NCBI GenBank assembly: GCA_013365325.1
Contig: JABVXV010000254.1
Coordinates: forward strand, 28,803 to 92,802
DNA: 64,000 nucleotides
From: Dipetalonema caudispina
Lineage: Eukaryota > Nematoda > Chromadorea > Rhabditida > Onchocercidae
Direction: 5' to 3'
In this document: positions 1 through 11,126 of the stretch, one piece after another
Layout of the letters: each line of letters opens with the position of its first letter
Position numbering within the stretch: position 1 is the first letter of the stretch
The notes under the pieces: model-generated
Database searches by the model: none
Seen by the model: only the letters and a program-made list of their open reading frames with translations
Told to the model about the DNA's origin: nothing
Position numbers and translations under genes: made by a program

Positions 1-794
1 AAACATGCTTTTAAATTTACATTTTTGCTGATGTTTAATTTCATAATGACTTGGTGAACTCAGATCGAACTTAATAATACTTAAAATTGGAAAGCTTCTT
101 GCTAAAGACTAGCAATTACTTCGACAATAAAATGAACGGTTACATTCTTATATATGAGTAGTTGGAACAAATAAAGGAACTAAAGTACAAGGACAAAGAA
201 ATGAAAGGAAAGACAGGAATGCATATAATTCAATGTGCCTCAAATATACTAATAACAGACAGTACATAATTTTGGCATCAAGTTGAAGTACCTTAAACTG
301 ATGTTACAATTTGTTCAAACTAGAGGATAATTTTCATGAATATCTTTATCTTCAACAAAGAGCTTACCCCGATAATGCAAAATGAGGAAAAGAGAAGATG
401 CAACCCAGCTCAACTTAGTCGTACTCGGCATGTGGTTGCAATATGTTTTTTCAGGTATTTGCTTGGTTCAGTGGCCAAAAAACACCAGGCAAAATAATCA
501 ATTCGAAATTTATGTCTATTTTGGAATTATAAATCGGCATATTTATGTCTTAGTTTTTGATTAATTTGAAAATTCAACGAAAAATAACTAACCCAGGCGA
601 ATTTTAACATTCTGGAAAAAAGATGAAGTACGAAAGGGTAGTTCGTGGAAATCAGTAGTGTCGAACAGATTTGTAATTTGATGACCAACTCTCAACACAA
701 AATACACATACACACAATGACCGACTAATGGGGTATAAACAAACACACACATAGAGACAGACATCTTTTTGAAATGCCTCGGACCAATGGCACA

Positions 795-811
795 ATATAT
801 ATATATATATA
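795..811. repeat. (AT)n microsatellite
   Basis: Uninterrupted alternating AT for about 17 bases, inside AT-rich non-coding DNA. Confidence 0.9.
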
Positions 812-2454
812 CTACTCACAGTAGTCAATGAAATATAATTTAAAAAGAATGAAGCGGGTGCCAGTTTGAAAAGGTAGTAACCAATACAGTCAGATAAAGA
901 AATGGAAAGTGAAGAGATCAGAGTTCGCCAATATTTATTGCGAAAGAGCATGCGAACGAATTTTGAATTCTTGCATTAAATAAACTTATACTTACCTGGT
1001 AATGCGCTCATACATTAATCTGTGAAGCATAAATTTGATAGAACAAGCTTGAAATATACCATTTTCATATACATATGAATCTCAATTGAAGGCAGTTAGT
1101 TTTATCAAAAATAAGGTTTTGAGAGATACGATGTAAACAGTATGGATATTGCTTATACCGAACAGAAAGAAATGGCGAATAACGGAAAGAAATACACATC
1201 TCCGAAGTAGCATAACATAACGAACCGTAACGGCACTAATAATTATGAGAAGCAGTAAACTTAAAAGTTCAAAATGATGCAAAAAAAATAGTATATCCAT
1301 TTGAAAAGGATGAACCTACAAAAAAACCTCGCCCATAACCCATAGTTTCGAAGCAAATTAACTGTTCAGCTAATTTCATCTCAATAAATACATCCAGTTT
1401 CCAACGGAATGTATAAAACAATTTATGAGCAAAAATAAGGTGCGTCGATGAAATTTTTAAAGAGACTCGCTTCCATTTTTTAATGCAAAATTTAAAAAAA
1501 AAAAAACCGAAAGAAAGACAGAAAACTACAATATCATAAAGTCAGAAATATCAGGAATGCATCGTCTAACATTTTCAATCGAATTATAATTTGTTTCAAC
1601 CATACCACGACAGCAAAAGTCTATTAGTTACAGCAAATCAAATACCACTTTCCTTCTTAAGAACCACTCATAAAGTTTTAATAATGTGCTGGCTGGACAG
1701 TTTCCATTATTTTGAAACTTATTCACTACTGTGCATCCCAGCTATCAGAGCCCGCTAAAAAAATACCTTCCCCAGTTTGAAATCTAAATTACAGCAAGAT
1801 ATGCTCTGAACTAACATTTACCTATTAAATTACGTCACTTTTCGACGGGAAACAATGATGGAATTGTCGTTGATGGAGTTAGCGAAAAAAATGAAGAGAA
1901 ATGTGGAATCCGGCAGAATTAAGAAAATCAAAAGGATCAAAGTAGTAAGACTTTACATTATACACTCACTTGTTAAGCTGTAAAATGCGGAACTGCGCAT
2001 TTAGCCATCAAATGCTACTTAAAGTACATAAGTTTTCATTCGAAAATCGTACTCAAGACAAACAAAAATATAGAGTTGGAATCATAAAAAGGCTATATAG
2101 TGCTGTATAGTTAAAAAGAAAAAGGATACCATTCCAATTAGGCATCACTTTCTCATTACTTTAATGGCATTATCAATAATATTTTATCAGCTGCTCTCAT
2201 ACCATCTGATCCTAACGAGACATAAAATACTTCAGCTGATATCCGTATGACTTTCTGATACCGACGATATGACGATAACAAGTTTAACACAGCTTTAACT
2301 AATATAAGCGATCAGATCAAGCAAACATCTCCTTCATGGATTTTTTTGACCTAGCTGATATACAAGTGAACCTTTAACTTAAGGCAATGACAAATACCTA
2401 ATCTAACTTGTGAATACATCATTTCCTCAGAAAAACAAATTTTAATTTTACACA

Positions 2455-2487
2455 TACATATATATATAATTATATATATATATACAT
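2455..2487. repeat. AT-rich near-palindromic simple repeat
   Basis: About 33 bases of alternating TA with one AA/TT break in the middle, so the two halves can pair as a short hairpin. No gene association is visible. Confidence 0.85.
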
Positions 2488-3848
2488 ATTTCCTAATGGA
2501 TTGAGCTTCATGAAGGAAATATATTTCTTGACAAAGCAAAAATCTTTACTTCTTGTCATCACTTATTTTCCAAAAGACGAATTTCATAGATTCCATAGCT
2601 GCACAGCATATTTATGTAAGGCTTGCATTTTTTCCTCATTCTCACTAACAGAATAGCGAGTTTTATTTTCCAAAAGAGACAGTAAGAGAAACAACAAAAG
2701 AATTAGCAATAAAACTTTTGTAAGCCAGGAAAGTAAACAAAATATATTGCATTTCTTTGGTAATTTTTCGAATGTGGCAAATGTCAAATACAGTTGGACA
2801 GAGAGCAAGTAGTAGGTCTAACTTTACAAAAACTGAAGTCTTGAGATACAAGAATGTGTGAATGAAGTAGTCTCGTCTCTATTACGGTAATGTTCGCACC
2901 ATGTTTTGCTGATACCAACCTATTAGTTTCAACCATGGAGAGAACTGAAATTGAAGGTTGTGATATTTCAAAATTTATTTTGCTACAGGATGTATTATGG
3001 ATTTCCGTTTCAAGTTTCGATTTAGATCACATTTTTCTGAAGTCCCAAAAATAGAAGCTGAAAGGACTTTGGTACCTTACCTTCTGCAATTTCCAAATCA
3101 GTAACAAATGGGAATCAGTTCTTCTAAATGTGCAAATAACTACGGCTACATTTTTCAACCTTCTCTTCCTTCAAATATTTCAAAATTTGATTTTTCATAA
3201 ATATCTCAGTAAGAGGTCAAACTCTGTATTTATTGCAACCACTTTTCGGATTATTTTTTGCATCATTCAATGGGCTGATTCCAAAGTTTCTACATTCGAC
3301 TGATTCTGCTCAACTTGCCAACGATAAAAATTTAAAAAAATGCCATTTAAGAAATTACTCTCTTTGTCTCTCTTATCGTTCTTTTTTTTTAAATGTTATA
3401 AAAAATATTGAATGTAAAAACCAAAAAGAAAATTCAAAACGTGTTCGGGAATTTTGTCACCATCATCTTCGCGGATAAATAGAAAAATAAACAAATGAAC
3501 AAGGAGAATGCTAAATAGATCGATATAAGCAAACACTCCTAAGCAAAATGTTGTTAAGTCATTTCGGATACTTAGTAATTTGGCTGTCATCGTTAAACTT
3601 TTGTCAGTTCAACTAAAAGAAAAACGAAAGAATGCTACGATTGATTGTTGCATTCCAAAATGTAGCGACATATGATGCAAGCATGATTCGACGGTGTTAT
3701 AAGTGTAGTGTCCGGAGGTAAGCTGATGAGGTCGAGTGTCGTAACCTTGACTCAACTTTCTTATAGTTTGTAAATTCCCACATTTTCTTTTTATTCAATC
3801 CCTAATATTATATCATAGATTATAATTTGCCTCTCCCCTGCAAAACAG

Positions 3849-3907
3849 CGCTATCATGCCCGGGAGGCGCTTACGGACCTTCTCTCCCTCGTATTGAAAG
3901 TGAAAAG
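3849..3907 (+). other. Candidate isolated exon (unusually GC-rich island)
   Basis: A 59-base block, clearly richer in G and C than its surroundings, lies between a CAG acceptor with a pyrimidine-rich lead (CCTCTCCCCTG) and a GTATAC donor. All three + frames are open, so phase cannot choose the reading. One frame reads LSCPGGAYGPSLPRIESEK, another RYHAREALTDLLSLVLKVK. The - strand is also open here. No partner exon with matching phase was found. It may be an exon of an unresolved gene or simply a GC-rich patch. Confidence 0.2.
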
Positions 3908-4494
3908 GTATACAAGGACAAATTTCATGTGAATCACACATAAACTTTTATGTGTGGAGTGTGAAGTGCTCTATTACGATGCATTGTACATACAAATACA
4001 CACTCATATATAACTCCATATACCAAAGAAGAATATAACATACATACATATTTATATTTGAAAAATAGTGAACTCTTACAAGATGAATGGTTAATAATCA
4101 CTTCCTATCTTTACTCGAAAATAAAAAAAATCTAAATTTCTTTGAACATTTAGTTCAGTCCTAATTTAACAAGAAAAATATTGTATTCATCGTCCACGGT
4201 TATGCAGGGAAATTACGGATTTCCTCCCTTCCTACTCTTACATATGCATCCTGTTTATTAAATAATCAAAGATTTAGGTCACCTTACTTAAAGACACTTG
4301 GAAAAATAGGTGAATTTCAGACTAACGATTTACCGTGAATCTAATATTTTGATGAATTTTCGACGAATATATATTTTTTCTTCAAAAGAAAAGAAAAATG
4401 TAATATAGTTTTTTTTGTGTCTCCTTCATTTTGACATAAACATCTCATGTTTTCCTCATTTTCAGATATACATTCAAAATTACTTCTTGACTGT

Positions 4495-5310
4495 CTAACA
4501 TCGGCTAACCCTATCCTGCAAAAGATAATTTATTAGAAGTAAGCGGGATTCAAGAATTTGCAGAGAAGTTGGTGAGGCTTCTTCGACTTTTCCCACTGAA
4601 TACGTGGAGTTACTTTTGCTTCCAGTAACTACTGAAAAAAACGACCAAAAACTAAGCTACACTAAGGTCTTGCGAATCGCAACTTGGTAATTTTATACAA
4701 TATTAAACGATTCTCGATTTCGTATTGAGCAACAGTAGCGCAATGACAGAGATGATGACATCGAGGAGTTAAGAACTCTTGAGGATGTGAAGAGAACGCC
4801 ATACAAATGCTATACAAAACTTTGACGGACACATCAGCGCAGAATAAATCAAAATAGACCCAAATACATGTAAAATTTGATAGAAACATGTTATAACACA
4901 GTGGACTGATCTTGCATATCTTCAACACTTTTACTTCAGAGATAAATATACCTATAGAAACATACATCACGAAAACTAATATGTAATGGACAGACAAAAA
5001 ACATGAAATCCGGTAAAAGAACTGACAGCTGCTTCCCAGCTTCTTTGAAATGAAAGGGAAAAAGGATCGTTCCATAAATTCATTATTATGTTTATTTGGC
5101 ACATCCATCTTTTCTTCTTACCAAGAAAAGAAAGTGCAGATTTCCTAAAGTTCTAATGATCTAATTTTCAATTTTTTTACCTAACAAAAAAAAAATTTTA
5201 ACTATAGGAATATGTAAATATGCTTCGATTAGTTATGACGACATGATAATCTGTATCAAAAGAATTAAAATACGAAAAAAACCTGCCGATTGTCCTGGAA
5301 ACGCTGCCAT
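4495..5310 (-). CDS. Candidate two-exon small protein, unrecognised
   Basis: Exon 1 (5310 down to 5283) reads MAAFPGQSA and ends in a GT donor in phase 1. Exon 2 (4631 down to 4495) follows a very good acceptor (GTTTTTTTCAG) and joins in phase to give a 54-aa protein ending at TAG. The second exon is protein-like in composition: Ser/Thr-rich at first, then VEEASPTSLQILESRLLLIN, then a basic end. Upstream of the start, at about 100 bases, lies a TTGCAG that could be a spliced-leader acceptor. No family is recognised. A donor-like GT just before the stop could extend it into further exons. The 646-base intron contains a long same-strand ORF (4662-5108), which is odd and weakens the model. Confidence 0.35.
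4662..5108 (-). other. Longest uninterrupted ORF of the window, 148 codons, unrecognised
   Basis: An ATG-started ORF of 148 codons, the longest open stretch here, inside the proposed intron of the 4495-5310 candidate. It is rich in Phe, Tyr, Cys and Ile and has hydrophobic stretches, but shows no motif I recognise. In such AT-rich DNA an ORF this long is uncommon by chance. It has no flanking exons of matching phase. It could be a decayed membrane-protein exon, a retained coding exon, or chance. Confidence 0.2.
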
Positions 5311-5539
5311 CGTTTTTAGCGTTCAGCCGATTAAGAATAACTTCTCCAAGTGATATTCTTCTTTCCTGGTCTTCTCAATAAATCTAATCTGTCTGGTCTG
5401 AACTGCAATTAAAATGAAAAAGTAATGATACAAAACATGTAGGAAACAATAAATCTTTATAACACGCCGTATCAACAAATACTGCAATGTTACAACGAAC
5501 ATGATATTTTTTAAAGAATTAAAAAAAAACATTCAGCTA

Positions 5540-7470
5540 TATTTCCATTATCGTAGGACCACACAAACTACCTGGTCAGTTTAGTGCAACTTCATTACTT
5601 ATATAACTCGAAAAATGACCAGTGAAATAAGTATTTCTATTTTTCCCACAATTCTGAAATATTATTTAAAAAATCAGCATTTTAAATGACATTATCTGCA
5701 CTTGGATTGGTTTACTGAAAGCAGTGATTTCAACGACTTGAAAATGATGGACAGCTTCTAAGAAGATTACATACAATATATTTGAACATTCTAAATATTC
5801 GAAAAAAACTTGAACTATTTAGAAAATTTCCAATTTTCCCATATCTCAAATGAATTAGCTTCGTCTTTTATACAGCAAAATTAATACATATAATCACATT
5901 CCAAACATTAAAGTTAAAAAGCATACAATGAGTTAAGCAATTCAAAAAAAAAAAAAAGGAAGCGAATAAGAATTGCTTCGCAAACACTATTCGGTAAGAG
6001 TAAGCAAGCTTTTTACAGAGCTGAATTGAATGAAATAACAAAGGATTAAAAAAAAAAAATTCTGACATGTCTGAAACAGATTTAATTTTTTCAAAACAGC
6101 TAACAAATAAAATGTGTGAAATAGGCTTAACAAATGGAAAAAGATAACAGAGTTTTTAGCAAAAAAAAAAAAAAAAAAAAAAAGAATTTATAATATTTAA
6201 AGAAGTCTGTTGTGCTACAATATACAATCTCTCGGTATCTCTAGCAACCATCTCCTTTCCTATCAATCTTCGCTTTTTTTTCACTTTTATTCTGATTCGC
6301 TTACAAAAAAAGCCATATGTTATCTGTATTTTTTTCAGTATTAACAAAAATTAGAGTAAAATTATTTGTCTTATTTATTACCTCATAAAAAGTAAAATCT
6401 GAAAGAAAAGAAAAAAAAAACATTGAAAGACTTATTCATAAAATACGAGAAGTAAGAGTGGGATAAAAATATGGAAGTCAAAAAAGAATGAGGAAAATTG
6501 AAAAAAAAAAAAAAAATCTTCAAGTTGAACCATTTTATTTTCATATTTTATATAGAATTCATTTAACTCAGTGAATTTTAAAGATTGTACGCTAATAATG
6601 TCTGCAATTTGAAAATGTTTTTCTTCATTGCTAAGACATGTTTCGATTTATAATTCGCGAAACTTTTAATTGAACTTCTCTCTTAATAATTCTCTCTTTC
6701 ATTGAACTAAAAAATCCTGTAATTTTTTTTAAGGACAAAATAATTGTTGAAAAAATAATCCACGAAAAATATTTCCCCTCTTTTTTTTTTTGATAATAAA
6801 AATGATTAAAATAAAACAAGAGAAAAATGCAAAGAGAAGAATGCAATCATTTTTCTACCCTAAAAAAAAAAAAACATGGATTGTAATTTCATGAATACAT
6901 TCTAAAAAAAAAAAAAAAAAAATTCTTCTCAACTGTAAATAAGCTACTCAAACAATAACAACTGTATTATTTGCTAATGTAAAAGCCAAGAGTGAACAAA
7001 ACGAAATGAAAGAAGAATATCAAGGGAGAATTCCTTGCAACAACACTACAGCCATCATCATCATCATCCATCCTATCGACCGTGTGCACATTACCAATCA
7101 CACAACTCATCACAATCACGCCTTCAATAAAAAATTATATTTTTACGAGTTGAAACGCTTTTCTGCAATAACTGCATTCTTTCGTCCTTCGTATCACATA
7201 CCACACAAATCGAAAATTATCATGAATTTAGCCATAAATGTATCAGAAAGTACTGAGATATGTTTGGAAGTATTATATATACTTCTGATATAAATCGATA
7301 TTTCTTATCATCATTTCTCATTGATAGCAGCAGTGCACTCAAAATTTTTTAATTCATATTTACTTGTAATATCTATCTTTGATATCAAGAAAATTCAAAT
7401 TATACTTTAAAACCTTTAAAAAATCGTCCAAATAGTGCCATATATTTGCTAACCTAATCGTTTTTTGCAG
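5540..7470. other. No supportable gene; poly-A/T-rich
   Basis: Several long A runs lie here (for example about 24 A at 6160-6183, and runs near 5946, 6501, 6860 and 6905) between AT-rich sequence. A short (CAT)n tract lies near 7054-7068. No exon model could be supported on either strand. Confidence 0.6.
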
Positions 7471-7717
7471 CCAAGAAATTCAAAGACATCGAAAGATACG
7501 ATGGAAAGGTGATGAATAATGTATGCAAATAAGGAGAAAAGAGGAATCGGTTCCATAACAGAAAATGTTAGTCAGTTACAATCGATTTCTTTCTTTATCT
7601 TGAAAGATGGCATCATTTGCATCCTCTTTACAGCCAAGTATCATCACTTTCGTTGTAATGTTTTCTCACTCAAAGCCGGAAGAATTTGTGGAACTCAAAT
7701 TTTTTATTTTACTTTAA
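7471..7717 (+). other. Candidate exon pair, unrecognised
   Basis: Block 7471-7508 lies between an excellent acceptor (CGTTTTTTGCAG) and a GTGATG donor. Block 7634-7717 follows CTCTTTACAG. In one phase the join reads ...FKDIERYDGK|PSIITFVV..., ending at TAA (7715-7717). However all three joined frames are open, so the sequence does not fix the reading. No start exon was found upstream. Confidence 0.2.
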
Positions 7718-10213
7718 AAATACCAAATTTCAATCGTTTGAATGAATAATGTCAAAGTCCTTTTATCTTTTTACCTTATTAGTTGAATCATGCTTATAAT
7801 AAACTGATAAATTATCCAGCAAAACATTACATCACATTAGGAGGCTTAATTCACAGGCATTTTCATGTTCAACTTCATAAATTAAATTCTAAAAATATTT
7901 TAAGTACTTTCCAGTACTCCTTTCATACAATTAACAGCATAACGAAGATCTTCTTTAGAAGATATGTAAAAGCTTACGCTTATAGGACAACTAAATTTAC
8001 GTAACCTTTTATTAAATTCATATTTAAAAACAAACAAACATACAAAATCAAAGATTGCATAACTTTGACTTCTTTCAAAAGTTAATGTGTCAAGAGGAAT
8101 TAAAAAAAATGCCCCTCATAAACTCTTTACGATCATCCTCGATAACTATGTTATTTTTATCATCAATTTGTAATTATTCTTAACAATGTCTACTACTTCA
8201 TTTTTCAACCTATATTTTTAAAAAAATAGTAGAAAAAAAAAAACCTAAATTAACATTTTAATTTAAAAATCCTAATCTCGAGATATTATTCAAATCCAAA
8301 AAATGCAAACAAAACTTCACCAATTTAATAAACTTAGGCAAACATTCATTCGAATTAATATAAGATACGAGAAGCCTATACTAAGTACATACACGTAACC
8401 TAACAAATAAGTACAAACGTAACCGTAACAACAGCACTACAGTAACCCGAAAAGAGTTCCAAAAGCATATATTGATATAAGCGCCTGGTATATTTTTAAG
8501 CAGAATTATTTACAAAATTTATGTTAAATTCAATCTCTTTTTTCTTCACTTCTAATTTTCTACACTCTTAGATTATCTCTGTGAACAGCTAAAGCATTTC
8601 ACTTTCCAAATGACCTTTTCTTCCCGATCTATTATTACTACTTCATATTCCAAGTTTAATATCAAATGTAATATATATTATCCTCCTCACCAACTATCCT
8701 CCCTTTAGCTTCCTGCAAAAATTCCAAAAATTCCAATTTCAATTTTAAGTGTTAAGTTTATGGCCATAATTTATACTCGGGAAGTATTGCCATCATCTCT
8801 AAGATAAGGTTCTAGCCATACAATAATAAATATCTGTCGAGCCACTTTATGGGCTCATTAAAATATTTCAGAAGAGAAGAATTCTAAAGATAAAAAAAAA
8901 AGAAAAAAAAAATGCTTCTGTCTATTACAACATAAACATCATATTTTTCAAATGTGACAATTGTTAAGGCTTGTGATGTAGTGAATTTATTCAATGGTTA
9001 TTTGTAAAAAAAAAAAAAAAAAAAGGGAAGAAAACAAATAAAATGAAGGGAAGAATTTGTTTGCTGCTATAATATGTGTCATCAAAAATAATTATGAAAT
9101 GTAATATAGTTCTCAAACGGCATAAATATTTGATGGCAAAATCATTAATAATTTCCACCTATGACCTTTTTGCCTGTTTTATCGATTGTTAAAGAAAATC
9201 CCAGAATATATATGCTTGAAATTTATCATAACTCAAACTTTATATGAGCAGCAAAATTTTAATGAATTTTGCAATGTAAGCCAAATGTAGAATGGTGTAA
9301 AGTATCTCACATATTATCATTACTTATGGAATGTTAGTTGATATTAGAAGAAGGAGAAGTGAGAAAGATAAATATAAATATCTACACAAAATACTAACAT
9401 CCTTAAGTTCAGGTCGAGATTACTCTTAAAAGTGAGAGGTAATTTCATCGATGTAATCGTTGAAAATCTTCACTATCCTCGTAATGTTGAGTGTTACAAA
9501 TTGTGTTCAATAAACTAATTAAGAAGTGAAAATTAAGTTTTAATTAGTCAAAACAATCAGTAGTTTAATTAGCACTGATCAAGTACAAGAGTCAGATGAT
9601 ATTTTAAATGAATCACAACTCATTGCTTTTCTGTAAATTCTTTAGCAACAAAATATGGATAAAGTATCAAGCTGAGAAACAAAGTTCAAGGAAGATGATC
9701 ACAGTGATCAAAAATTACTCTTTCATGTTATGATCTTCTAGCTATCTTCTTTCAAAAAGATGAATACCAAAATCCGTTGAATATTTATGGAAAACTATAA
9801 ATGAATAGAAATGAAATTTAAAAGGAAACTAAATGAATTAATTGTTAGGATGAGGAATTAAATAAATTGTCAGATGTTTGCAAAAAGGCGAGGTAATGTT
9901 AGAGTTTATAATACGATGTAATAGCTATTATTGTTAGAGTATTGATTTATTAATTACTAAAAAAACAAACAAATATGTTAACGAGTTCTATAAATTTTCA
10001 TTTTGAAGCTTAAGAATTTTGTTTCATTGAATATTTGCTGAAATATTCCAACAATCAAACATATTTTTCTGTGGATCGATATCGTTAAATGAAAATAGCA
10101 ATCCTTTGAAACAAAATTGTGACTATTTAAAAACGTCATTACACACGTGAAGGCAATAAAACCTTCCGTAAACGTAATATGGATAACATAACCTTGTCTA
10201 TTATAAATATATC
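7718..10213. other. No supportable gene
   Basis: AT-rich DNA with A runs (near 8233, 8890 and 9007). Nothing with paired splice sites and coding composition was seen on either strand. Confidence 0.6.
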
Positions 10214-10450
10214 TTATAATTGAAACAATGTGTTAAAAATATTCACGGCAAAAAGCAACCAGAGATAATTTTTACAAACAGATTTAATCAGCACCTTAAA
10301 AAGATTGATATCTCTTGCATAATGGTAAACAATTCCATCGATAGTCCGTGCAGCTAAACAGAACAATTTGACATGTACGTGACCTATATGAGACGTGTTA
10401 CATGGACTTTGAAACATCATACGACAATTGATTTGTCTAAATGAGATCAT
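10214..10450 (-). other. Unrecognised 78-codon ORF upstream of the HACD gene
   Basis: An ATG-to-TAA ORF with mixed composition (several Cys, His and Arg in the first half, hydrophobic second half). It lies head-to-head with the + strand dehydratase gene. It contains an internal TTTAG acceptor-like site near its start. No family match is recognised; it could be an exon of a - strand gene, or chance. Confidence 0.2.
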
Positions 10451-10651
10451 AAAATTAGATCAGATTATGCGCATCGAGTACAAGAGAGTCACTTATAGGA
10501 TGATTGGGAAATGTAAATTATTTAAGAAGGAATCAAAAATTGAAAAGAGTTCAGGTGAAAAAACAAGAAAGAGTATAATCTCTGAGGAAATTACATAGGC
10601 TGCTAGCATTAATTAGCTCAAGTATTAATTAAGATATATAAGTAATAATGT

Positions 10652-10867
10652 TCATTGGCAGAGAGATAATGCTTTATTTAGAGATTGTGAAGATTGATAA
10701 GATTTGAGAAATAGCATACAATTGGAGATTCTTGGGAAGAATAGAACGGAAAAAAGAACGTTTAACTGAAACAATTTGTGAACGGCAGAAAATTTCACGT
10801 TGAAGGTTAACGCCCGAAATGCTAAAATCAATAAATTGAGTAATTCCGTAGTTCTCTCTGCCAACAT
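10652..10867 (-). other. Unrecognised 71-codon ORF upstream of the HACD gene
   Basis: An ATG ORF starting MLAERTTELLNLLILAFRAL, 260 bases before the divergent dehydratase start. It is amphipathic at the N terminus and basic overall. If real, it could share a divergent promoter region with the dehydratase gene. There is no recognised domain and no verified splice partner. Confidence 0.22.
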
Positions 10868-11126
10868 TTTTGTTTTTTGATTAAATATTGTCGGGGGATT
10901 TAATGGTTTCTAAAGTGTGACAATCATTAATTTCAATCATTAAGTGTATAGTAACATTTATTCAATACTATTCCATTCCAATTTATTATTTAAATAAAAA
11001 AATGAATAGAAAGATAGTTATTGAAATGTGTAATTTTTTTTTAAAAAAAAAAAAATTCGTTAATTCCATCTCCTCTTGCAATTTTAGTTTATTTAATATT
11101 CAAGAATTTTCTCTGAATTAGTGACA

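Larger units (their letters stand above)
1..3848. other. No supportable gene; AT-rich non-coding DNA
   Basis: No run of exons with consistent phase could be assembled on either strand. The stretch holds short A and T runs, an (AT)n tract near 795-811, a longer AT tract near 2455-2487, and scattered CA-rich bits near 700-760. Isolated ORFs of 60-99 codons occur but have repeat-like or strongly T/A-driven composition and lack paired splice sites. It may be intergenic DNA or part of a large intron of a gene lying to the left. Confidence 0.6.

Noticed and set aside
652..951. - strand 99-codon ORF
   Set aside because: It passes through CA and AT simple repeats, giving Cys/Val/Tyr/Ile repeats; there are no splice sites or motifs.
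3849..3907. tRNA or other structured RNA at the GC-rich island
   Set aside because: No cloverleaf or T-loop pattern could be drawn from the bases; it was kept only as a weak exon candidate.
7006..7293. + strand 95-codon ORF with an Ile/His-rich part
   Set aside because: The Ile and His runs come from a (CAT)n repeat; there are no splice partners.
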